Assembly (NCBI RefSeq): GCF_003987045.1
Contig: NZ_PIPZ01000002.1
Location: 186,001 to 250,000 of the forward strand
Source of the DNA: Pseudidiomarina marina
Lineage (GTDB): Bacteria; Pseudomonadota; Gammaproteobacteria; Enterobacterales; Alteromonadaceae
Length of the DNA: 64,000 bases
Reading direction: 5' to 3'
This document shows, piece by piece, positions 9,816 through 19,715 of the stretch (position 1 is its first letter; each line of letters starts with the position of its first letter). The translations under genes were made by a program, and so were the position numbers. A model generated the notes under the pieces. That model was not told the origin of the DNA. It ran no database searches and was given only the letters and a program-made list of their open reading frames with translations.

Positions 9816-10082
9816 TTAGCTGAGCATCGCGAGTTTTTTCTCGCGTTGCCATTCGGTAGGGGTGTAGGTGCGAATTGACACAGCATGTAACTCACCGCTA
9901 GCGATTAGTTCTTTCAACGGTGCATACACAACCTGCTGCTTCTTAACCCGAGATAGTTCGGCGAAAATATCGCCAACCACCGTAATATTGGCGTGGCTAC
10001 CATCAAGTTTCACCAAAACCTCTGTTACATCGAGTTCATCCAGCAAATGCTGCTGTATTGATTCTGCTGTCATCATATTCAT
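9816..10082 (-). CDS. ibaG: BolA family protein IbaG
   Basis: BolA/YrbA-type small protein, 88 aa. In E. coli IbaG partners monothiol glutaredoxin in iron-sulfur handling and is linked to acid stress. The invariant histidine lies in the C-terminal segment GELHAVSIRTYTPTEWQREK. Position between mlaB and murA is the same as in E. coli, which supports IbaG over BolA itself. The start at 10082 gives the usual length, though its ribosome site is weak. Confidence 0.9.
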   Translation of the reverse strand: MNMMTAESIQQHLLDELDVTEVLVKLDGSHANITVVGDIFAELSRVKKQQVVYAPLKELIASGELHAVSIRTYTPTEWQREKKLAMLS

Positions 10083-10091
10083 TTAATCGCT

Positions 10092-10406
10092 TTATTTATT
10101 AGTGTGTTCATCAAGTTGCAGTAACGCCTGAACGCCACTCATTTGCACCATTGCGTGCAATTGCTTGCTGGCATGAGTAATCACAAGCTCACGTTGTTCG
10201 GCCAACAGCGCTCGCTTCGCTTCTAGTAACATTGCGACACCTGCGGAATCCACTTTAGTCACGTCCCGCAAGTTAAGAGTAAGTACTCGCTCACCACTAA
10301 GCCAGCTTTTGCGTTGTTTCCACAGTGCAGGAACTGTCATACGATCCAGCTCGCCGACGAGGACAATTTCATTTTGCTCGTTACGCTGCCATTCGCAACT
10401 TTTCAT
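10092..10406 (-). CDS. mlaB: Mla transporter STAS-domain subunit MlaB
   Basis: Cytoplasmic STAS-domain protein that binds the ATPase MlaF in the MlaFEDB lipid transporter. It is 104 aa. The STAS core LTLNLRDVTKVDSAGVAML with the conserved Asp-Ser pair is visible at about residues 45-65. Its ATG shares one base with the mlaC stop (TAATG), so translation is probably coupled. Confidence 0.9.
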   Translation of the reverse strand: MKSCEWQRNEQNEIVLVGELDRMTVPALWKQRKSWLSGERVLTLNLRDVTKVDSAGVAMLLEAKRALLAEQRELVITHASKQLHAMVQMSGVQALLQLDEHTNK

Positions 10407-11071
10407 TAGTCAGCACCCACACCGTCATCATGCGGTTTTACCGATTCTTGGGCTTTTTCTCGCAATAGTGCGATTGTACCATCGATGCCATTGCTACGAA
10501 TGACCGCGCTGATTTCAGCTTGCTTACTATTTAATAAGCTAACACCTTCGACCACTAAGTCGTAAGCTTTCCAAACATCATCGTTGTTGTCATAACGCAT
10601 TTTGAAATCCATGCGCACCGGTGGACGACCGTTCTCAATTAAGCGGGTGTTCACAACAACCATTCGGCTCCCTTTCTCGAACCGACCTGAGTCACCGAAC
10701 TCAATGGTATGCTTGGTTTCATCATATTGCGTAAACGCGCCAGCGTATGTTGTGATTAAGTAATCACGGAAAACGGTGTAAAATTCTTGGCGTTGCTCTT
10801 CAGTGGTTTCAGTTAAGTTACGTCCGAGCACACGCTTTGCCGCATATACGTAATCTACATACGGCATCATTTCTTCACGAATGACAACACGAATATGGTT
10901 AATGTCTTCGTCGATTAAGGCACGGTCTTGCTCGATACGTTCAATGGTTTTGTTCGCCAATTTTTCCAATAAAACGTATGGGTTTTCGTCACGAATTAAC
11001 TCGGCGTGCGCCGCGCTACTTCCGGTGAACCCCACTACCGTAACCAATAGTGCTACCAACCACTTTTTCAT
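10406..11071 (-). CDS. mlaC: Periplasmic phospholipid-binding protein MlaC
   Basis: Periplasmic shuttle of the Mla system, carrying phospholipids between the MlaA-porin complex in the outer membrane and MlaFEDB. It is 221 aa with a Sec signal peptide (residues 1-23, ending SSAAHA). The mature part carries the family run VDYVYAAKRVLGRNLTETT. It sits in canonical order between mlaD and mlaB. Confidence 0.93.
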   Translation of the reverse strand: MKKWLVALLVTVVGFTGSSAAHAELIRDENPYVLLEKLANKTIERIEQDRALIDEDINHIRVVIREEMMPYVDYVYAAKRVLGRNLTETTEEQRQEFYTVFRDYLITTYAGAFTQYDETKHTIEFGDSGRFEKGSRMVVVNTRLIENGRPPVRMDFKMRYDNNDDVWKAYDLVVEGVSLLNSKQAEISAVIRSNGIDGTIALLREKAQESVKPHDDGVGAD

Positions 11072-11080
11072 ACGTACTCC

Positions 11081-11548
11081 TTAATCGTTACCCTGACTAA
11101 ATAGGAACTGCCCAATTAAGTCTTCCAACACAAGAGCTGATTTGGTGTCATAAATTTGATCACCGTCTTTCAACATCTCAACCGTGTCATCAATAAAACC
11201 AGGGTTCAATCCGATATATTGCTCACCTAATAAACCTGAAGTGAGAATTGAGACCGACGTCGTGTCAGAAAATTCACTATATTGCTTGCTGATCGTCATT
11301 TCGACTAACGGCTCATAGTAGTCGCCACTGAGTGAAATTTTGCTCACGCGGCCAACTACAACACCACCAACTTTGACCGGTGAACGCTCTTTTAGTCCAC
11401 CAATGTTGTCAAACTTTGCATAAAGTTTATATGTTTCGCCATTCGTCACAGCACTCGTATTAGCTGCTTGTAAGCCCAAAAATAACAATGCCAGTACGCC
11501 AATAATGACAAAGAAACCGACTGCAAGTTGTGTATTTCTTGATTCCAT
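11081..11548 (-). CDS. mlaD: MCE-domain subunit MlaD
   Basis: Inner-membrane anchored MCE protein forming the hexameric periplasmic ring of MlaFEDB. It is 155 aa: one N-terminal helix (about residues 8-27, VGFFVIIGVLALLFLGLQAA), then one MCE domain with the hallmark AKFDNIGGLKERSPVKVGGV. A short tail follows the domain, normal for MlaD. Confidence 0.94.
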   Translation of the reverse strand: MESRNTQLAVGFFVIIGVLALLFLGLQAANTSAVTNGETYKLYAKFDNIGGLKERSPVKVGGVVVGRVSKISLSGDYYEPLVEMTISKQYSEFSDTTSVSILTSGLLGEQYIGLNPGFIDDTVEMLKDGDQIYDTKSALVLEDLIGQFLFSQGND

Positions 11549-11554
11549 AGCTTT

Positions 11555-12331
11555 TTATCCAAACATCAATGCTGTTAATACGAAGTCGAGGCCGAGTACC
11601 GCTAAAGATGCGGTAACAACGGTCGATGTTGTGGCGCGGCTAATACCAACCGAAGTCGGTGTGCAGCTGTAACCTTTGTGCAAGGCTATCCACGTCACTA
11701 CAAATGCAAAAACTAAACTTTTGATAATTCCATTGACGATATCTTGGCCCCATTCTACGTTCGATTGCATGACCGACCAAAAAGCACCATCATCGACGCC
11801 TAACCAACGCACACCAACAAGATAGCCGCCATAAATACCTACTGCGGAAAACACGATGGCGAGAATCGGCATGCTATAAAAACCGGCCCAAAAACGCGGT
11901 GAAATCACACGTCTTAGTGGATCGACTCCCATCATCTCAAGGCTCGATAGTTGTTCAGTGGCCTTCATCAAACCAATTTCTGCGGTTAATGCAGAACCCG
12001 CTCGACCCGCGAATAACAATGCCGTTACGACTGGGCCCAGTTCGCGAAGCAGTGACAATGCGACCATTGGGCCAAGCGATTGCTCAGCACCAAAATCGAC
12101 CAAAATAGTGTAACCCTGTAAGCCAAGAACCATGCCGATGAACAATCCGCTGACCACGATTATCAACAGCGACAGTACCCCCACCGAGTACATTTGTTGC
12201 ATCAATAACGGCCACGATTTACGCAAATTCGGCTTACCGATCAAAGCTCGCATCAGCATGAAAAATGCCGCACCAGCGCCAGCAATTGTATCCAGTGTTG
12301 TGCGCCCTAAAGCAGCGACTCTATCGAGCAT
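11555..12331 (-). CDS. mlaE: ABC transporter permease MlaE
   Basis: Permease of the MlaFEDB phospholipid transporter. I place the start at 12331 ([18 protein letters not shown]), giving 258 aa, the usual MlaE length, with a GGGGGG-type ribosome site 5 bases upstream. The frame stays open for 52 more codons inside mlaF but that part has no family character. Five to six membrane helices are visible, with the signature [20 protein letters not shown]. It overlaps the mlaF stop by 11 bases. Confidence 0.94.
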   Translation of the reverse strand: MLDRVAALGRTTLDTIAGAGAAFFMLMRALIGKPNLRKSWPLLMQQMYSVGVLSLLIIVVSGLFIGMVLGLQGYTILVDFGAEQSLGPMVALSLLRELGPVVTALLFAGRAGSALTAEIGLMKATEQLSSLEMMGVDPLRRVISPRFWAGFYSMPILAIVFSAVGIYGGYLVGVRWLGVDDGAFWSVMQSNVEWGQDIVNGIIKSLVFAFVVTWIALHKGYSCTPTSVGISRATTSTVVTASLAVLGLDFVLTALMFG

Positions 12332-13184
12332 GGTTTCCCCCCAATAGTTCATCTTCCAGCGACGCTGCTGCATAATGGAATGGCACTGGGCCATCGGCTT
12401 CGCCATGCAAAAATTGATGAACGAGCGGATCGTCTGACGCTTCAAGTTGACTCGGCGTGCCGTGTCCAACCACCTTTTTATCCGCAATGATGTAGACGTA
12501 ATCGGCGATGGTCATTACTTCAGCTACATCATGAGTTACTACAATGCTAGTAAGACCAAGCGACTGATTAAGCTCTTTAATAAGCTTCACAATAACGCCC
12601 ATCGAGATTGGATCTTGTCCCGCAAATGGCTCGTCATACATAATCAATTCAGGATCAAGAGCGATTGCTCGAGCGAGTGCTGCGCGACGCGCCATCCCCC
12701 CTGACAATTCAGCTGGCATCAAATGTCGAGCTCCACGCAAACCCACGGCTTCTAATTTCAGCTTAACGATGGTTTCAATAATTTCTTCAGGTAAGTCGCT
12801 ATGCTCGCGAATCGGAAACGCAATATTGTCGTAAACCGTCATATCGGTAAACAACGCACCACTTTGAAACAGCATACTCATTCGTTTACGCAGTTCGTAT
12901 AAGTCAGAACGCCCTAGCGCATGAATATTCTCATTCGCGAATGTAATTGTTCCTTGCTGCGGTCGCAATTGTGCACCAATTAAGCGTAATAGGGTTGTTT
13001 TCCCGATACCACTTGGCCCCATCACCGCCGTGATTTTGCCTTTTGGAATCCGCATCGATAAACCGCGATAAACTTGGTGAGCGCCGAACCCATGCGCGAA
13101 GTCAATGTTGTCAATAACAACGAGTGCTTCATCCTCAGCGTGAGTTTGTGGCTGGTTGCTCGTCGAATTTTGAGCCGTCTGCAT
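12321..13184 (-). CDS. mlaF: ABC transporter ATPase MlaF
   Basis: ATP-binding subunit of MlaFEDB. It is 287 aa, with Walker A GPSGIGKT (56-63), signature [14 protein letters not shown] and Walker B LIMYDEPF. About 20 polar residues precede the first strand, slightly more than usual. It is the first gene of mlaFEDCB and is divergent from kdsD across 188 bases. In E. coli yrbG lies between these divergons; it is absent here. Confidence 0.94.
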   Translation of the reverse strand: MQTAQNSTSNQPQTHAEDEALVVIDNIDFAHGFGAHQVYRGLSMRIPKGKITAVMGPSGIGKTTLLRLIGAQLRPQQGTITFANENIHALGRSDLYELRKRMSMLFQSGALFTDMTVYDNIAFPIREHSDLPEEIIETIVKLKLEAVGLRGARHLMPAELSGGMARRAALARAIALDPELIMYDEPFAGQDPISMGVIVKLIKELNQSLGLTSIVVTHDVAEVMTIADYVYIIADKKVVGHGTPSQLEASDDPLVHQFLHGEADGPVPFHYAAASLEDELLGGNHAR

Positions 13185-13316
13185 CGCCTTGATATCTCCC
13201 TTTTCGAGCCCGCTAGTGTACCAGATTTAGCGCTTTTGCTACAGGTGAAGGCGGTAAAAATTGTGACAAATCGTTAGTTTCTCTGCTTTTTACGTCTGCA
13301 TTTCGCTTTTCGATCG

Positions 13317-13337
13317 GTTATTATTGCTATTAATAAC
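13317..13337. promoter_or_regulatory. Palindrome upstream of kdsD
   Basis: GTTATTA, 7 bases, TAATAAC: a 7-bp inverted repeat 36 bases before the kdsD ATG, in the divergent kdsD/mlaF control region. It could be an operator or overlap the promoter; the regulator is unknown. Confidence 0.25.
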
Positions 13338-13372
13338 ACATCCCAGCAGATTGGGTCGGAGCACAACCAGAT

Positions 13373-14353
13373 ATGACAGATTCCAGTATACGCTCGTTTC
13401 GCGAGCTTGGTGAACGCGTTATCGATATCGAAACTGCCGCCGTTTCTGGCTTAAAACGGTTTCTTGATAACAATTTTGAGCACGCCTGTGAGCTGCTTTT
13501 AAATTGCCGTGGTCGGGTCATTGTTATCGGTATGGGTAAATCTGGACATATTGGCGGCAAGATTGCAGCGACACTGGCTTCAACCGGCACCCCTGCATTT
13601 TTTGTCCACCCTGGTGAAGCGAGCCACGGTGATCTCGGCATGATTACCGAGCATGACGTGGTATTAGGTATTTCTAATTCGGGTGAAACCGGAGAGCTAC
13701 TAGCAATCGCCCCTCTCATTAAGCGTCGTGGCGTCAAACTGGTTAGTATGACCGGAAACCCAAAATCAACATTGGCCGAGCTCGCCGATGTGCACGTATG
13801 TATCGCTGTAGAGCAAGAAGCATGTCCGTTAGGGCTCGCCCCAACCTCTTCAACCACAGCAACATTAGTGATGGGAGATGCGCTTGCGGTGGCATTATTG
13901 AATGCCCGAGGTTTCACTGCCGACGATTTTGCGATGTCTCATCCAGGTGGTAGCCTAGGTCGCCGTTTACTCCTACATATTCACGATGTGATGCATAGCG
14001 GCGAACGTATGCCAATGGTTGCCGAACAAGCAACCATTTCTGAAGCTCTACTAGAAATGTCGCGTAAAGGTCTTGGAATGACTGGTATTGCGAATACCGA
14101 AGGTAAGTTAGCGGGCATCTTTACCGATGGCGATTTGCGTCGTATTCTCGACCAACGCATCGATCTTCATAGCACACCGATTGCCCAAGTCATGACGCGC
14201 AACCCTGTTACCATTCAACCGGATGTGCTTGCGGCGCAAGGGTTGAAGTTGATGGAAGATCGTAAAATTAATGGCCTGTTTGTCGTCGATAACCAAGGCA
14301 TACCGCAGGGCGCGTTGAACATGCACGACCTATTGAAAGCAGGAGTCATGTAA
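13373..14353 (+). CDS. kdsD: Arabinose-5-phosphate isomerase KdsD
   Basis: Converts ribulose-5-phosphate to arabinose-5-phosphate, the first step to Kdo for LPS. It is 326 aa: SIS domain (about 35-175, with IGMGKSGHIGGKIAATLAST and SNSGETGELL) and two CBS domains (about 205-325). The strictly conserved FVHPGEASHGDLGM loop is present. It opens the kdsD-kdsC-lptCAB-rpoN run and overlaps kdsC by one base (TAATG). Confidence 0.96.
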   Translation: MTDSSIRSFRELGERVIDIETAAVSGLKRFLDNNFEHACELLLNCRGRVIVIGMGKSGHIGGKIAATLASTGTPAFFVHPGEASHGDLGMITEHDVVLGISNSGETGELLAIAPLIKRRGVKLVSMTGNPKSTLAELADVHVCIAVEQEACPLGLAPTSSTTATLVMGDALAVALLNARGFTADDFAMSHPGGSLGRRLLLHIHDVMHSGERMPMVAEQATISEALLEMSRKGLGMTGIANTEGKLAGIFTDGDLRRILDQRIDLHSTPIAQVMTRNPVTIQPDVLAAQGLKLMEDRKINGLFVVDNQGIPQGALNMHDLLKAGVM

Positions 14354-14907
14354 TGGCAATGATCAGCACGTGGTATGGCGATATTAACGCAACATTATTT
14401 GAGCGCTTGAAGCAAATCAAGCTCGTGGTTTGCGATGTGGATGGTGTATTTTCTGACGGTTGCATTTATCTTGGAAACCAAGGCGAAGAACTGAAAGCCT
14501 TTAACACTCGCGATGGCTTCGGCGTGAAAGCACTGCTCAATGCTGGCATTCAGGTTGCTGTAATCACGGGTCGGCGTTCAGCCATTGTTGAAAATCGTAT
14601 GACCGCATTAGGCGTAAAGCATATTTACCAAGGCCAAGAAGATAAACTAAGCTGTTTTGAGCGACTACTTGTGACACTGGGTCTCGACGAAGCTCAAGTT
14701 GCGAGCATTGGCGATGATGTTCCCGATGTCGATATGCTTAAACGCAGTGGCATTGGTGTGTCAGTACAAGACGGTCATCCCTATGTGCAGCAGTCAGCTG
14801 ATTATGTGACGGCGCAACGGGGCGGATATGGCGCGGTTCGAGAACTGAGTGATTTAATTTTGTTAGCGCAAGGGCGACTGCAGTTGCACGGGGGCGTCAG
14901 CCTGTGA
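14353..14907 (+). CDS. kdsC: 3-deoxy-D-manno-octulosonate 8-phosphate phosphatase
   Basis: HAD-family phosphatase that releases free Kdo from Kdo-8-phosphate. It is 184 aa, with the nucleophile motif VVCDVDGVFSDG (Asp28, Asp30), ITGRRS (motif II) and GDDVPDVDML (motif IV). AGGAG lies 8 bases before the ATG. It overlaps kdsD and lptC, indicating one transcript. Confidence 0.95.
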   Translation: MAMISTWYGDINATLFERLKQIKLVVCDVDGVFSDGCIYLGNQGEELKAFNTRDGFGVKALLNAGIQVAVITGRRSAIVENRMTALGVKHIYQGQEDKLSCFERLLVTLGLDEAQVASIGDDVPDVDMLKRSGIGVSVQDGHPYVQQSADYVTAQRGGYGAVRELSDLILLAQGRLQLHGGVSL

Positions 14908-15479
14908 ATCGGAATATTCTGGTCGTTATCGGCATTATATTTCTCGCCGCTGCGGTACTTATTTGGCGTCCGTTTGATGATGGTGACGGTGCAGAAGAGC
15001 AACAAGGCTACCGAGAAATAAAACCAGATTTCACGGCTAAGGGTCTCATTGTTCGAGTCTACGGCGAGCAAGGTGAACTTGCGCACAAAATCGCGGCCGA
15101 ACAAATGACTCACTATAGCCCCATTGGGCTAACAGAACTGATGGCGCCTACTTACATTGTTCAGTTGAATAATGGCGGCCCGATGTGGCAAGTTCAGGCT
15201 GAACAAGGTTCATTCTATGCGGATAAAACTCTCGTTTTAGAACGCAACATTGAAATGTTGAGCCTCTCGACAGAAGAGTTTATTGAACGGATTGAAACCA
15301 GTTACCTAACCATTGATACGCGCGAAGAAACCGTTGTCACAGATCAACCAGTTTTAATTATTGGCCGTGACTTTACGGCAAAAGGCGAAGGTCTGCGTGC
15401 CGATATGCGCGCTCAAACATTGGAAATGACGAAACATGTTGAAACGATTTATACCGGTCGTAGCACTCGTAGCAATTAA
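14904..15479 (+). CDS. lptC: LPS export protein LptC
   Basis: Bitopic inner-membrane component of the Lpt bridge that passes LPS from LptB2FG to LptA. It is 191 aa, beginning with a GTG codon that overlaps the kdsC stop (GTGA). One N-terminal helix (residues 4-20, ILVVIGIIFLAAAVLIW) anchors the periplasmic OstA-like beta-jellyroll. It overlaps lptA by 44 bases. Confidence 0.92.
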   Translation: MNRNILVVIGIIFLAAAVLIWRPFDDGDGAEEQQGYREIKPDFTAKGLIVRVYGEQGELAHKIAAEQMTHYSPIGLTELMAPTYIVQLNNGGPMWQVQAEQGSFYADKTLVLERNIEMLSLSTEEFIERIETSYLTIDTREETVVTDQPVLIIGRDFTAKGEGLRADMRAQTLEMTKHVETIYTGRSTRSN

Positions 15480-15969
15480 TCTAGCGTACGTCGGTGATAG
15501 TGCGGCTCAAGGTCGAGAAGATTTTGATAAACCAATTCAAATTAATGCCGATCGTGACTCATTTGATGTCGCAAACAAAGTTGCCGTGTTCGAAAATAAC
15601 GTGGTGATTCGTCAAGGTAGCTTGTCGATTCGCGCCGACCATCTTGAAGTTACGCGTCGTGATGACCAATCCGATGTTTTTACTGCCAAAGGGAGCCCAG
15701 CTATCTATGAGCAGATGCTTGATGATGGCTCACCTATTTCAGCGGAAGCAGACATAATTAGTTACGATCAAAACAAGCAATTATTAACGTTGTCTGGCAA
15801 TGTTAAAGTCTCGCAAGATAATAGTGTGATTCAAGGTAGCGAGATTATTTACAACTTTGCGACGCAACAACTCACAGCCAATCGCGGTGAAAACGAAAGC
15901 GATCGTGTCACCACTATTTTTATGCCAAAGAAAAAGGGCGACAACCAGAATGAGCCGATTAATCGCTGA
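15436..15969 (+). CDS. lptA: LPS transport periplasmic protein LptA
   Basis: Periplasmic bridge protein of the LPS export machine. It is 177 aa with a signal peptide (residues 1-24, ending GDSAAQ) and an OstA/LptA domain: [20 protein letters not shown], then repeated Fxx[13 protein letters not shown] beta-strands. The C-terminus is basic and polar. Its start lies inside lptC and its end inside lptB, an unusually compressed arrangement. Confidence 0.94.
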   Translation: MLKRFIPVVALVAINLAYVGDSAAQGREDFDKPIQINADRDSFDVANKVAVFENNVVIRQGSLSIRADHLEVTRRDDQSDVFTAKGSPAIYEQMLDDGSPISAEADIISYDQNKQLLTLSGNVKVSQDNSVIQGSEIIYNFATQQLTANRGENESDRVTTIFMPKKKGDNQNEPINR

Positions 15970-16675
15970 ACACCTAGCGAAATCATACAATAAGCGACAA
16001 GTAGTGAAAGATGTGAGTTTGACCGTTGAATCCGGTCAGATTATCGGCTTGCTTGGCCCCAACGGTGCTGGCAAAACCACCACGTTTTATATGATTGTTG
16101 GCTTGGTCAATAATGATAAAGGCCGCATCCTGATTGATGATGACGATATTTCATTACTACCAATGCACGAACGAGCGCGACGCGGAATCGGCTACCTCCC
16201 GCAGGAGTCGTCAATTTTCAGGAAACTCACGGTTCGCGACAATATTATGGCAATATTGGAAACGCGAAAGGATCTTGATGCCAATGGTCGTGAAGAACGC
16301 TTAGATGGCCTGCTGGAAGAATTTCATATTGGGCACATTGCGAATAGTCTTGGCATGAGCTTATCGGGTGGTGAACGTCGCCGCGTAGAGATTGCTCGCG
16401 CGCTAGCGGCCGATCCGGCATTTATTCTGCTTGATGAACCGTTCGCGGGCGTCGACCCAATTTCAGTATTAGACATTAAAAAAATTATTGAACATTTGAA
16501 GAATCGCGGCATTGGCGTTTTGATCACCGATCATAACGTTCGCGAAACCTTATCTGTTTGTGAAAATGCCTACATTGTTAGTCATGGTGAGTTGATTGCG
16601 ACTGGTGACGCCCATACCATCTTAAATAATCAACAGGTTAAAGACGTGTATTTGGGTGAGCAATTCACCCTTTAG
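15950..16675 (+). CDS. lptB: LPS export ABC transporter ATPase LptB
   Basis: Cytoplasmic ATPase of LptB2FGC, which powers LPS extraction. The start at 15950 ([19 protein letters not shown]) gives 241 aa as in the family. Walker A GPNGAGKT is at 36-43; the Q-loop region is in [15 protein letters not shown]; the signature is [15 protein letters not shown] and Walker [14 protein letters not shown]. The frame is open upstream inside lptA, but that part has no homology I recognise. Confidence 0.96.
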   Translation: MSRLIAEHLAKSYNKRQVVKDVSLTVESGQIIGLLGPNGAGKTTTFYMIVGLVNNDKGRILIDDDDISLLPMHERARRGIGYLPQESSIFRKLTVRDNIMAILETRKDLDANGREERLDGLLEEFHIGHIANSLGMSLSGGERRRVEIARALAADPAFILLDEPFAGVDPISVLDIKKIIEHLKNRGIGVLITDHNVRETLSVCENAYIVSHGELIATGDAHTILNNQQVKDVYLGEQFTL

Positions 16676-16683
16676 GTGGTGCA

Positions 16684-18057
16684 ATGAAACAAGGCCTGCA
16701 GTTTAAATTCTCTCAGCAGCTGTCGATGACGCCGCAGCTGCAGCAGGCAATTAAACTTCTACAACTTTCGACGCTTGAACTGCAACAAGAGGTTCAACAA
16801 GCGCTCGGAGAAAACCCGTTATTGGAATTAGAACAAGCTGAGGCTGAAGGCGAAACGGCCATTACCGACGATGATGATCTTTGGGATAGTCCTTGTTCTG
16901 CGGCACTAGGTCAGTCCAGCTCGAGCTTTGATGGCGAAGACTCAGTGTTTGAAGGGGCCTCAGGCACAACTTTGCAAGACCATTTAATTTGGCAAATGCA
17001 ACTCTCTCATTTTTCGGCTATCGATGAAGCAATTGCCCTCGCCATCATTGATGCCATTGACGATAGTGGTTACTTGGCGGTTTCTCTGGAAGAAGTTGTA
17101 ACCGCCGTAAATCGTCAAACCGATGAACCTGTTGAACTCGATGAAGCGGCTGTCGTATTAAAACGCATCCAACATTTTGACCCCATTGGGGTTGGTGCTC
17201 GTGATGTCGGCGAATGTCTCACCTTACAACTCCAACAATTGCCCCATGATACGCCGTGGCGTAACGAAGCGTTAGCAACTGTGCGTGAGCATTTGGCTTT
17301 GCTTGGATCACGCGATTACCGAACTTTAGCACGTCGATTGCGTTTAAATGAAGACGACCTCGCTGCTGTAATTGACCTCATTCAACACCTTCAGCCGCGG
17401 CCTGGCGAAGCGTTTAACAATAGCGACGATGACTACGTTATTCCCGATGTTTTGGTGCGCAAGAAAAATAATCGCTGGATGGTTGAGCTAAATCCAGAAA
17501 GTGTGCCTAAACTTAAAGTGAACGAAAGTTACATGAAGTTATGCCAAGGAACGCGCCAAACCGACGACATGCAATACATACGCCAACAAACACAAGAAGC
17601 GAAATGGTTTATCCGCAGCCTTGAAAGCCGCAACGAAACGCTGCTGAAGGTCGCGAATGCTATTGTATTGCGTCAACAAGGATTCTTTGAACACGGTGAA
17701 GAAGCAATGAAACCAATGGTGTTAGCGGATATTGCAAGCGCTGTTGAGATGCATGAATCAACTATTTCTCGAGTAACCACGCAAAAGTATATGCATTCAC
17801 CGCGTGGTGTGTTTGAATTGAAGTACTTCTTCTCAAGTCAGCTCGGTACTGATACTGGAGGGGAAGCTTCATCAACGGCCATTCGGGCGTTGTTGAAAAA
17901 GCTAGTTGCTGCGGAAAATCCGAAAAAGCCGCTGAGTGACAGTAAACTAACTGAACTCCTCGCGGAACAAGGTATCCAAGTAGCTAGACGGACCATTGCG
18001 AAGTATCGAGAGGCGCTCAATATTCCGCCCTCGAGTCAACGCAAACGTCTTATCTGA
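16684..18057 (+). CDS. rpoN: RNA polymerase sigma-54 factor
   Basis: Sigma54, which drives -24/-12 promoters with enhancer-binding proteins. It is 457 aa. Region I is Gln/Leu rich (residues 1-50), followed by a short acidic region II (about 52-95). The core-binding domain, the helix-turn-helix (HESTISRVTTQKYMHSPRG) and the C-terminal RpoN box (ARRTIAKYRE) follow. It sits between lptB and hpf as in E. coli. Confidence 0.97.
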   Translation: MKQGLQFKFSQQLSMTPQLQQAIKLLQLSTLELQQEVQQALGENPLLELEQAEAEGETAITDDDDLWDSPCSAALGQSSSSFDGEDSVFEGASGTTLQDHLIWQMQLSHFSAIDEAIALAIIDAIDDSGYLAVSLEEVVTAVNRQTDEPVELDEAAVVLKRIQHFDPIGVGARDVGECLTLQLQQLPHDTPWRNEALATVREHLALLGSRDYRTLARRLRLNEDDLAAVIDLIQHLQPRPGEAFNNSDDDYVIPDVLVRKKNNRWMVELNPESVPKLKVNESYMKLCQGTRQTDDMQYIRQQTQEAKWFIRSLESRNETLLKVANAIVLRQQGFFEHGEEAMKPMVLADIASAVEMHESTISRVTTQKYMHSPRGVFELKYFFSSQLGTDTGGEASSTAIRALLKKLVAAENPKKPLSDSKLTELLAEQGIQVARRTIAKYREALNIPPSSQRKRLI

Positions 18058-18083
18058 ATCTTGGACAACAGAAGGAAGATGTT

Positions 18084-18371
18084 ATGCAAATTAATCTGAC
18101 TGGTCATCACGTAGAAATCACTGACGCATTACGCGAGTACGTCGATAGCAAATTTAGTAAACTCGAGCGACATTTTGACCACATAAACAACGTCCATGTC
18201 ATTTTAAATGTTGAAAAGTTGACGCAAAAAGCGGAAGCTACGCTGCATTTGAATGGCGGCGAAATTTTCGCAGATTCAGAGCACCAAGATATGTATGCCG
18301 CCATAGACGGGTTGATCGACAAACTCGATCGGCAGGTTATTAAACATAAAGAAAAGATGAAACGTCACTAA
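18084..18371 (+). CDS. hpf: Ribosome hibernation promoting factor
   Basis: Short HPF (YhbH) of the YfiA/HPF family, which binds the 30S decoding region in stationary phase and promotes 100S dimers together with RMF. It is 95 aa, the short form typical of gammaproteobacteria. It starts MQINLTGHHVEITDALREYV and contains HLNGGEIFADSEHQDMYAAI. A GGAAG ribosome site precedes it. Confidence 0.94.
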   Translation: MQINLTGHHVEITDALREYVDSKFSKLERHFDHINNVHVILNVEKLTQKAEATLHLNGGEIFADSEHQDMYAAIDGLIDKLDRQVIKHKEKMKRH

Positions 18372-18374
18372 ATC

Positions 18375-18821
18375 ATGGATTTATCCACCTTGTTAAGCCC
18401 CGACTGCACACGCTGTGCAGTCGACGGCTCAAGTAAAAAGAAAGTACTTGAGCTCATTGGTCAAATGGCCGCCCCTCGTCTGTCTGGCACCACCAGCTTC
18501 GATGTTTTTGAGAGCCTGCTTAATCGCGAGCGGCTTGGTAGCACCGGTATTGGGATGGGCGTTGCGATACCTCATGGCAGGTTAGCAAGCGCCAACAAAC
18601 CGGTTGCAATATTGATTACTCTGTCAACACCTATCGATTTTGATGCGATAGACAATCAACCGGTGGATATCATTTTTGCTTTGCTGGTTCCTGAAGATCA
18701 GCACGAACAACATTTACAAACACTCGCGTCAGTGGCGCAGCGATTAAATGATAAAAATTGCACGCGGGCTTTACGTGATGCCCATAGCGATCAAGAATTA
18801 TACGACCTGTTCACGGGTTAA
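18375..18821 (+). CDS. ptsN: PTS IIA-Ntr nitrogen regulatory protein
   Basis: EIIA of the nitrogen PTS, phosphorylated by NPr; in E. coli it regulates potassium uptake and other targets. It is 148 aa with the phospho-acceptor His67 in GVAIPHGRL. It lies three bases after hpf in the rpoN-hpf-ptsN-rapZ-ptsO order. Confidence 0.95.
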   Translation: MDLSTLLSPDCTRCAVDGSSKKKVLELIGQMAAPRLSGTTSFDVFESLLNRERLGSTGIGMGVAIPHGRLASANKPVAILITLSTPIDFDAIDNQPVDIIFALLVPEDQHEQHLQTLASVAQRLNDKNCTRALRDAHSDQELYDLFTG

Positions 18822-18833
18822 GTAGATAACGAC

Positions 18834-19691
18834 ATGCAACTGATTATTGTCACAGGCCGATCAGGCTCAGGGAAAACTATTGCGCTGAGAGTTCTTGAAG
18901 ATCTCGGCTATTACTGTGTCGATAATTTACCAATCACATTAATGCCCACATTGGTGCATGCGGTGATTGATCAATACGATAAAGTTGCTGTCAGTGTTGA
19001 TGTTCGAAACCTTCCTGCGGACCAAAGCGAACTGACCGAAGCGCTCGATTTTTTGCCGAGCAAAGTTAAGCCTGAGATTCTCTACATCGATTCATCAGAA
19101 GCGATTTTGCTCCGCCGCTTTGGCGAAACGCGTCGATTACACCCGTTATCGCAGAAGGAAATGCCTCTCGCCGATGCGTTAGCAGCAGAAGCGGCCATGC
19201 TCGAGCCTTTAGCGGAGCGTGCGACATGGCGAATTGATAGTAGTGATCTCAGTGTTCACCAACTTAGCGAACAGGTTTCCGAACGTGTGCTTGGCAAAGC
19301 GGCTTCTCGATTAATTGTTGTATTCCAGTCATTTGGCTACAAATATGGTCTACCGCCCGATTTAGATTATGCCTTCGATGCGCGAATATTACCAAATCCT
19401 CACTGGGTTCCTGAGCTCAAACCGTTAACCGGCAACGATCCGGCGGTACAACATTTTTTTGAGCAACAACCGCTCGTGACGAAGTTCATCCATCAATTGG
19501 AAGTATTTTTTGAAACTTGGTTACCACATTTCCAACGTAGTAACCGAAGCTACTTAACTATTGGTATCGGTTGCACCGGTGGCCAGCACCGCTCAGTGTA
19601 CATCGCCGAAAAACTTGCTAAGCGATTCACTGAACAACCATTCAAGGTTCAAGTACGGCACCGTGAATCCAGCCGTCATAAAAAGCCTTGA
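18834..19691 (+). CDS. rapZ: RNase adapter protein RapZ
   Basis: Nucleotide-binding adapter which in E. coli directs RNase E to the sRNA GlmZ and so controls glucosamine-6-phosphate synthesis. It is 285 aa, with the Walker A GRSGSGKT at 8-15 and the C-terminal RNA-binding segment containing IGCTGGQHRSVYIAEKLA and a basic tail. Neighbours ptsN and ptsO support the call. Confidence 0.95.
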   Translation: MQLIIVTGRSGSGKTIALRVLEDLGYYCVDNLPITLMPTLVHAVIDQYDKVAVSVDVRNLPADQSELTEALDFLPSKVKPEILYIDSSEAILLRRFGETRRLHPLSQKEMPLADALAAEAAMLEPLAERATWRIDSSDLSVHQLSEQVSERVLGKAASRLIVVFQSFGYKYGLPPDLDYAFDARILPNPHWVPELKPLTGNDPAVQHFFEQQPLVTKFIHQLEVFFETWLPHFQRSNRSYLTIGIGCTGGQHRSVYIAEKLAKRFTEQPFKVQVRHRESSRHKKP

Positions 19692-19715
19692 ACCGAATTT
19701 CCCAAGGGCTACACC

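Noticed and set aside
12332-12487. Upstream extensions of mlaE, mreD, lptB and mshA
   Set aside because: The open frames lie inside the preceding gene or a non-coding leader, lack family similarity, and the chosen starts restore the usual family lengths, mostly with good ribosome sites.
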